Source of the DNA: a virus
Length of the DNA: 41,844 nt
Strand: one strand, 5' to 3'
Virus record (IMG/VR): IMGVR_UViG_3300031576_000136
Location: 1 to 41,844 of that record
In this document: positions 39,001-41,844 of the stretch, piece after piece
Numbering within the stretch: the first letter of the stretch is position 1
Layout: every line of letters begins with the position of its first letter
The notes under the pieces: generated by a model
The model's database searches: none
What the model was told of the DNA's origin: nothing
Seen by the model: the letters and a program-made list of their open reading frames with translations, nothing else
Translations under genes and position numbers: made by a program

Positions 39001-41403
39001 GAACGAATCAAAAATGGTGAAAGACTTATTACGGTCGAGGGAAAGCTTAGCCCTGAGGCGCAAAAGAAATTAACCCCTAAGGAAATCGAGAAGTTAAAGG
39101 CAGAAAAGGTTGAGCTTGAGAAAAAAATGGATGAGGTCAATAAAGGGTTAAATTCGCTGACCGAAGAAGTGTTGAAAATTCAGAACGAGATGCTTAAAAA
39201 ACAGCAGGAAGCTAAGCCTTGTCCATGCCCCGAAGGTACCGCAGGGAAACTCACACCTGAAATGGAAGCTCTCAAGGAAACAAAGCAGCGCGAGGCAAAA
39301 ACCATAAGTGATCAGGCTAAAGAAGCGGCCGAAACCGGCAACAAAAGCAAACTTGAGCAAGTGAAAGAAAAATGCCGTGCCTTAAAAGAGAAGCAAACAG
39401 GAAAAACTTCCCCTGGGCCTGAAACGCAGCCGAGTCAAGCGCCCAAAAGGCCAACCCCTTCACTGGAAAAACTGCGGGAAGTCGTTCCTTGGGAGGAGGC
39501 AAGGCGTTTTCAGACTGACGCCGAACCTATGCCCGGCATCGGTACTCCGGGAAGATATTGGGTCAGTATGTATTATGTCCGTTTCAAATTTATGGAATGG
39601 TTTCAAAGCTTTAAAAATAATCCAGAGGGTTTTACGTTTGCCGATTATCTTGCGATGATGAGAGAGCTCCATAAACAATCGGCATATCGCACGGAGGGTA
39701 TTACACGGCCAGGGAAATTTCTTCATGAGTCGAGAACGCGTGCAGATATTGCTGCAAAGTTTAACCAACTTAATGAAGGTAAAGGAGGTCTGGAAGCTGC
39801 AAAGATTTTGGAAAAGAAGGACGGTATCCATGTTGATAAAAGCAATCCTGTGGAATGGATAGATACCAAAACAGGAGAAAAAAAAGTTGATTACCCCTAT
39901 TTGGACCCTAGCAAATATAATCCTGTAGATTACGGGTTGAAGCAGGGCGAGCCCATTCCCTTTTATCTGGAATATCAAAGAAGGGCTTTTAAACATCTTC
40001 AGAAATATGGCAGGATGCTCAAAGATTCTAAAGTCGATTCACAAGCGCTTATGCAACAATTAGCAGAGGTTAACAGGAATATGGCACAAGGGAATCTGTT
40101 TTTTACGCCAAATGCTTCGATCCATATGAACATGATTAATGGCATGCTGCGTGATTTAGGTGGCCGTGGAATTCGACATGAACGATTGGATCTTGATGCC
40201 ATGTCCAGCGAAATTGATATTTATTATAAAAACTTCTTGCGTATGATCCAAGAAGCGAATCCCCAGGGTATTCAACCGTCGAGACCGGGGAGGCCTCAGA
40301 TGCCATCTTTACCTTTCGAAATTACCTTTGAGCCGGAAATCCGGCCGGGGCTATGCAAGCCCGAATTGGCGACTACTACAACGCCTCCCCCTGCGACCAC
40401 AACAACACCCACGACGCCTCCGGCCCGAAGTGAAATGACTCCAAAGGAGCGGTCTCGCCAACAGCAAGAAAACGAGCGGTTGAGACTGGAAAATGAGCGG
40501 AAGGAGTATGAGCAGGATCTACGAGAGATGGAAGAAAAACGCAGGAATAATCTTAATGACCGAAGTTTAGATGGATTGATTAAAGAAGTTCAGAGGCGTC
40601 TTAATGAAGCCAACAGACAATTGCAGGAGATGGGGGATTTACAGCGGAGGCATGAATTAGAGCAACAGCGGACGGCGTTGGCTGATCAACTGAACAATTT
40701 GATTTATCAATGGCAGGAGGCAAGCCCTCAAAACAAGCCCGGCCTTCAAAAGATGATTGATAAACTAAGGGGGCAACTCGACAAGATTGATCTAGATATA
40801 GATTCTCTTTGGAATCGTGAAAGTATAAGGCGTACAGAAGAAACCCGTGAGAATATAATGGAAAATATTGAAGCTGCCAGAGAAAATTTAGAGGCCTCTC
40901 GAAAAGATAGGGATAACTCTGTGGTTGAAGGGGCGCGGCAACGACTTGAAAGACATATGGAAAATCTGCGAGATTATATTGAAAGAGCCGAAGATACACT
41001 AAGAGATGTTGATCGACAGTTAGCCGACCTGAGAAAACCGAGAGAACAACCGGCTGCAGGAGGGCCGGATATGAACACATTGCGTGAAAAACGGAGTCAA
41101 AATAACCAAAAGATACGAGAAATACTTAATCGTCTAGATGCTTTAAGGGATGACTTTGCGGCAAGCTCGCCAAAACCATGGAATCAGTTCTATAATGATT
41201 TTTTGGAGAGGAATCCAAGAGCTACACCTCAAGAGGCTGAGAAAGCATGGACCGATCAGCAAAGGGAAGTCCAGAAAAAATATGAAAGGTATTTTAGAGA
41301 AAAGGAAAGTTCTAATAAAGAGTTGGACAGGTTAAAGAAAGAAGAAGAACGTTTAATTGAACAAATACGCAGGCTTAGCCTAAGACTGCAGCAGCAGCAG
41401 TAG
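36073..41403 (+). CDS. Host giant secreted coiled-coil protein (1776 aa)
   Basis: A very large protein of unknown function. Residues 1-57 are encoded by palindromic repeat DNA and precede a signal peptide (RRRIMAVILALALAVQPAAPG, residues about 54-78), so the true start may be later (ATG 36244). The middle has lysine-rich helical and globular segments, one small membrane-like region near 865-925 (LPTLVLFHAFGALG ... STNTVLGFYFM), a Cys-bearing linker, and a Pro/Thr hinge (TTTTPPPATTTT) near 1435. From 1460 to the end it is coiled coil, finishing in QQQQ encoded by CAG repeats. It is coupled to the cysteine-rich gene upstream. Possibly a surface or contact-dependent effector; no toxin domain was recognised. 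Confidence 0.75.
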   Translation: MKKMKSGKKMEPRELSRGTLLVGGIRRSKQPSFAKATEGPSFAFAPGQARGLLRRRIMAVILALALAVQPAAPGILYADIIKSQEISPKKDKTSAEGLPSETPAPSPLDLIFKPQSPVSSTASREVNKLELIFLPGGSVANFLKKDSPGTPLISTRQKLPQICSAVLEPFCCLVKVITLTSVCTPPAAPSVYDDKVNKLIHELLEIHGKFLSGEIDDYKFEEQVAKLEWKIKNWEKHRGDILSPETKATLAMLRQSLVATRWNAIMSKRVPYGATYTPEQLGITTLPPGTKMEFGLAEAGGKKYDGFWYLIPGKAPAFKSHDGKLQIEKVKGPDGKLLFTRQILKSSPSSPPEITIIMPDGSSRKFVNPHVMELRDKNGTLKGYQVSPESMQKLEETQRKNRRASEKFNGVLLQYGLSKKPEDKAKIDQARSEAEKTQKEADEEQKKLVSEIANSLVNGVPSLKNLDPATLMNFLNQWVEDGNPKDTRQPSRNMQLNIETNGKIQAFDQFYTGSRIGRAGDPVRADRSYRLSPGTASNGKQALIVYQPIMVATNGMDKGKRISRGDMPLAGASDGDEFKRHIEYIGNNERLYWDEEEEYIPASKWNPFSSSSTKIHTTLRYQRWNPKTGRWEDDPNKPAERKPERTVDHEGSSEASKWLRAAGDAPGIKQLHEYALGPLGSKARLMFPGTANLICGEVKSDELVSGAHLIMADIYEFRDEWYSAMNSKDPNRIAEARKAALEYIKQLRSREGKTDKKLERNFWKLIALEEMIRIERGRKWKAGMAGAGWTKEQEEEMKKRMGEKEFYDYLRKVQQETEIKDVTDEELVNFILEGDIRGSTMVADYAEMKGGGFCLETLVVVTKAGEVVIDNLPTLVLFHAFGALGQSMSAARCPAIAIPGTALASTNTVLGFYFMTSFGAEGAQAFNDAMRAYARGDKTKYLDKLGELAGSAALMGGMLLPKGGKHILERFKDFETERIKNGERLITVEGKLSPEAQKKLTPKEIEKLKAEKVELEKKMDEVNKGLNSLTEEVLKIQNEMLKKQQEAKPCPCPEGTAGKLTPEMEALKETKQREAKTISDQAKEAAETGNKSKLEQVKEKCRALKEKQTGKTSPGPETQPSQAPKRPTPSLEKLREVVPWEEARRFQTDAEPMPGIGTPGRYWVSMYYVRFKFMEWFQSFKNNPEGFTFADYLAMMRELHKQSAYRTEGITRPGKFLHESRTRADIAAKFNQLNEGKGGLEAAKILEKKDGIHVDKSNPVEWIDTKTGEKKVDYPYLDPSKYNPVDYGLKQGEPIPFYLEYQRRAFKHLQKYGRMLKDSKVDSQALMQQLAEVNRNMAQGNLFFTPNASIHMNMINGMLRDLGGRGIRHERLDLDAMSSEIDIYYKNFLRMIQEANPQGIQPSRPGRPQMPSLPFEITFEPEIRPGLCKPELATTTTPPPATTTTPTTPPARSEMTPKERSRQQQENERLRLENERKEYEQDLREMEEKRRNNLNDRSLDGLIKEVQRRLNEANRQLQEMGDLQRRHELEQQRTALADQLNNLIYQWQEASPQNKPGLQKMIDKLRGQLDKIDLDIDSLWNRESIRRTEETRENIMENIEAARENLEASRKDRDNSVVEGARQRLERHMENLRDYIERAEDTLRDVDRQLADLRKPREQPAAGGPDMNTLREKRSQNNQKIREILNRLDALRDDFAASSPKPWNQFYNDFLERNPRATPQEAEKAWTDQQREVQKKYERYFREKESSNKELDRLKKEEERLIEQIRRLSLRLQQQQ
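36137..36224 (+). repeat. Cluster of three palindromic elements in the coding sequence
   Basis: TCGGCGG-AAT-CCGCCGA (36137-36153), ACCCTCC...GGAGGGT (36162-36189) and CCCCGGGC-AA-GCCCGGGG (36207-36224) follow each other within 90 nt in frame. The second gives the peptide PSFAKATEGPS. The N-terminal 'FAKATEG' peptide is one I associate with dispersed palindromic repeats in candidate-phylum genomes, similar in principle to Rickettsia palindromic elements. Confidence 0.7.
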
Positions 41404-41421
41404 CAGCAGTAGCAGTAGTAG
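41389..41421 (+). repeat. CAG/TAG trinucleotide microsatellite across the stop codon
   Basis: Codons run CAG x4, TAG (stop, 41401-41403), CAG CAG, TAG, CAG, TAG, TAG. The array has eleven units in one frame, differing only by C/T at the first base. Unit gain or loss, or a single C-to-T change, would move the stop codon. Confidence 0.9.
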
Positions 41422-41444
41422 TACTCTGTAACACAAGTTTTTAT

Positions 41445-41558
41445 GTCATCCCCGCATGTCCGCCAGAAATCGCGGACGGACCCGCCGATGTTCTTGTGGC
41501 GGGCTTTAAGCGGGGATCCACAACTTCTGGATTCACGATAAAGGCATTCGGGAATGAC
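41445..41558. repeat. Multi-hairpin dispersed repeat
   Basis: Nested arms: GTCATCCCCG (41445-41454) with CGGGAATGAC (41549-41558), and ATCCCCGC (41448-41455) with GCGGGGAT (41510-41517). Inside are GTCCGC/GCGGAC (41458-41477) and CCCGCC/GGCGGG (41481-41503), all perfect, plus TCCA/TGGA (41517-41531). This is the usual form of a genome-dispersed 'GTCATtCCCG...CGGGAATGAC' element; it follows the giant gene and no gene is supported in it. The minus-strand frame over it is an artefact. Confidence 0.8.
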
Positions 41559-41715
41559 AATAATTAACGTTCCAGAGCAGTAGTAGCGCCCTCCCATTCC
41601 TTCATGATGAGTTAATTTTTTAAGCCTTTTAAATTGATTCTTAATTCCTATTTGTTAGATCTTGTTAGTTATTGGATTGCGAAGTTAGCGACTCACTCCC
41701 TTTTAAAACGGCGTA

Positions 41716-41844
41716 ATGCCTGTCAAGTCATATAAAAGTGTTACCGAAAAGGTGGAAGTTTTTGTCATGGAAGGGGTTGGGAGAAAAAAGTTAGGGATTT
41801 GGGGAAACATTTTTAAGGGAGTTAAGAAGTTGATAAATATTTGA
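41716..41844 (+). CDS. Possible small basic peptide, ending at the window edge
   Basis: A 42-codon frame from ATG 41716, with the stop exactly at the last base. The product starts MPVKSYKSVTEKVEVFVMEG and ends in a Lys-rich amphipathic helix. No ribosome binding site is seen and the region is otherwise featureless, so it may be chance. A second in-frame ATG is at 41767 (GGAAG upstream). Confidence 0.2.
   Translation: MPVKSYKSVTEKVEVFVMEGVGRKKLGIWGNIFKGVKKLINI

Noticed and set aside
41256-41597. Minus-strand 113-codon frame over the giant gene end and the dispersed repeat
   Set aside because: Its peptide (VIPECLYRESRS) is the standard translation artefact of a dispersed palindromic repeat.
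1-41844. CRISPR array
   Set aside because: No regularly spaced repeats with unique spacers were found; the repeats seen are coding minisatellites or palindromic elements.

Overview
This window reads as the late (virion) half of an integrated temperate podovirus, followed by a piece of its host chromosome. The bacterium is uncultivated-looking. Its own genes at the right encode a 753-residue cysteine-rich secreted protein and a 1776-residue secreted coiled-coil protein, and they are peppered with GC-rich palindromic repeats that translate into tracts such as FAKATEG. That style is what I associate with candidate-phylum genomes such as Omnitrophota; this assignment is inference, because no phylogenetic marker gene is present.

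Layout. 1-3250: small accessory genes (alanine-rich Imm5-like protein, YopX-like protein, small zinc-finger and membrane proteins, a phage GroES). 3273-17164: a virion module in T7-like order: small and large terminase, portal, Bbp19-like protein, scaffold, a signal-peptide-bearing fibre-like protein, capsid, adaptor, nozzle with two FCCH-like repeats, and gp13/gp14/gp15-like internal proteins. 17238-17854: a leftward two-gene cassette. 17982-21167: a large gp16-like internal protein. 21178-22627: a leftward five-gene cassette (HicB-like, HicA-like, lipoprotein, two membrane proteins). 22886-30523: T7-type tail fibre, coiled-coil protein, a second very long fibre with a signal peptide, an HNH homing-type endonuclease and a lectin-like fibre. 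30523-32042: lysis-like cluster of small membrane proteins ending in a metacaspase-like protease. 32289-33367: tyrosine integrase and a small ribbon-helix-helix protein. 33561-33637: tRNA-Asp(GTC). 33815-41844: host genes and repeats.

How it works together. Five copies of one promoter-like element (TTGAC/TTGCA, 13 nt, then AACGMACCATRA; exact 17-nt spacer) stand in front of the terminase-, portal-, fibre-like-, capsid- and tail-fibre modules. They look like one coordinated late regulon. The two leftward cassettes have their own canonical promoters and behave like morons that could be expressed during lysogeny. Structured leaders lie before several modules: a pseudoknotted RNA at 665-745, a folded leader before capsid, a terminator-type leader before the tail fibre, and a 93-nt terminator-ended RNA with a pseudoknot at the head of the first moron. 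No DNA replication genes, phage RNA polymerase, phage repressor or recognisable endolysin is visible. The left end of the prophage lies outside the window.
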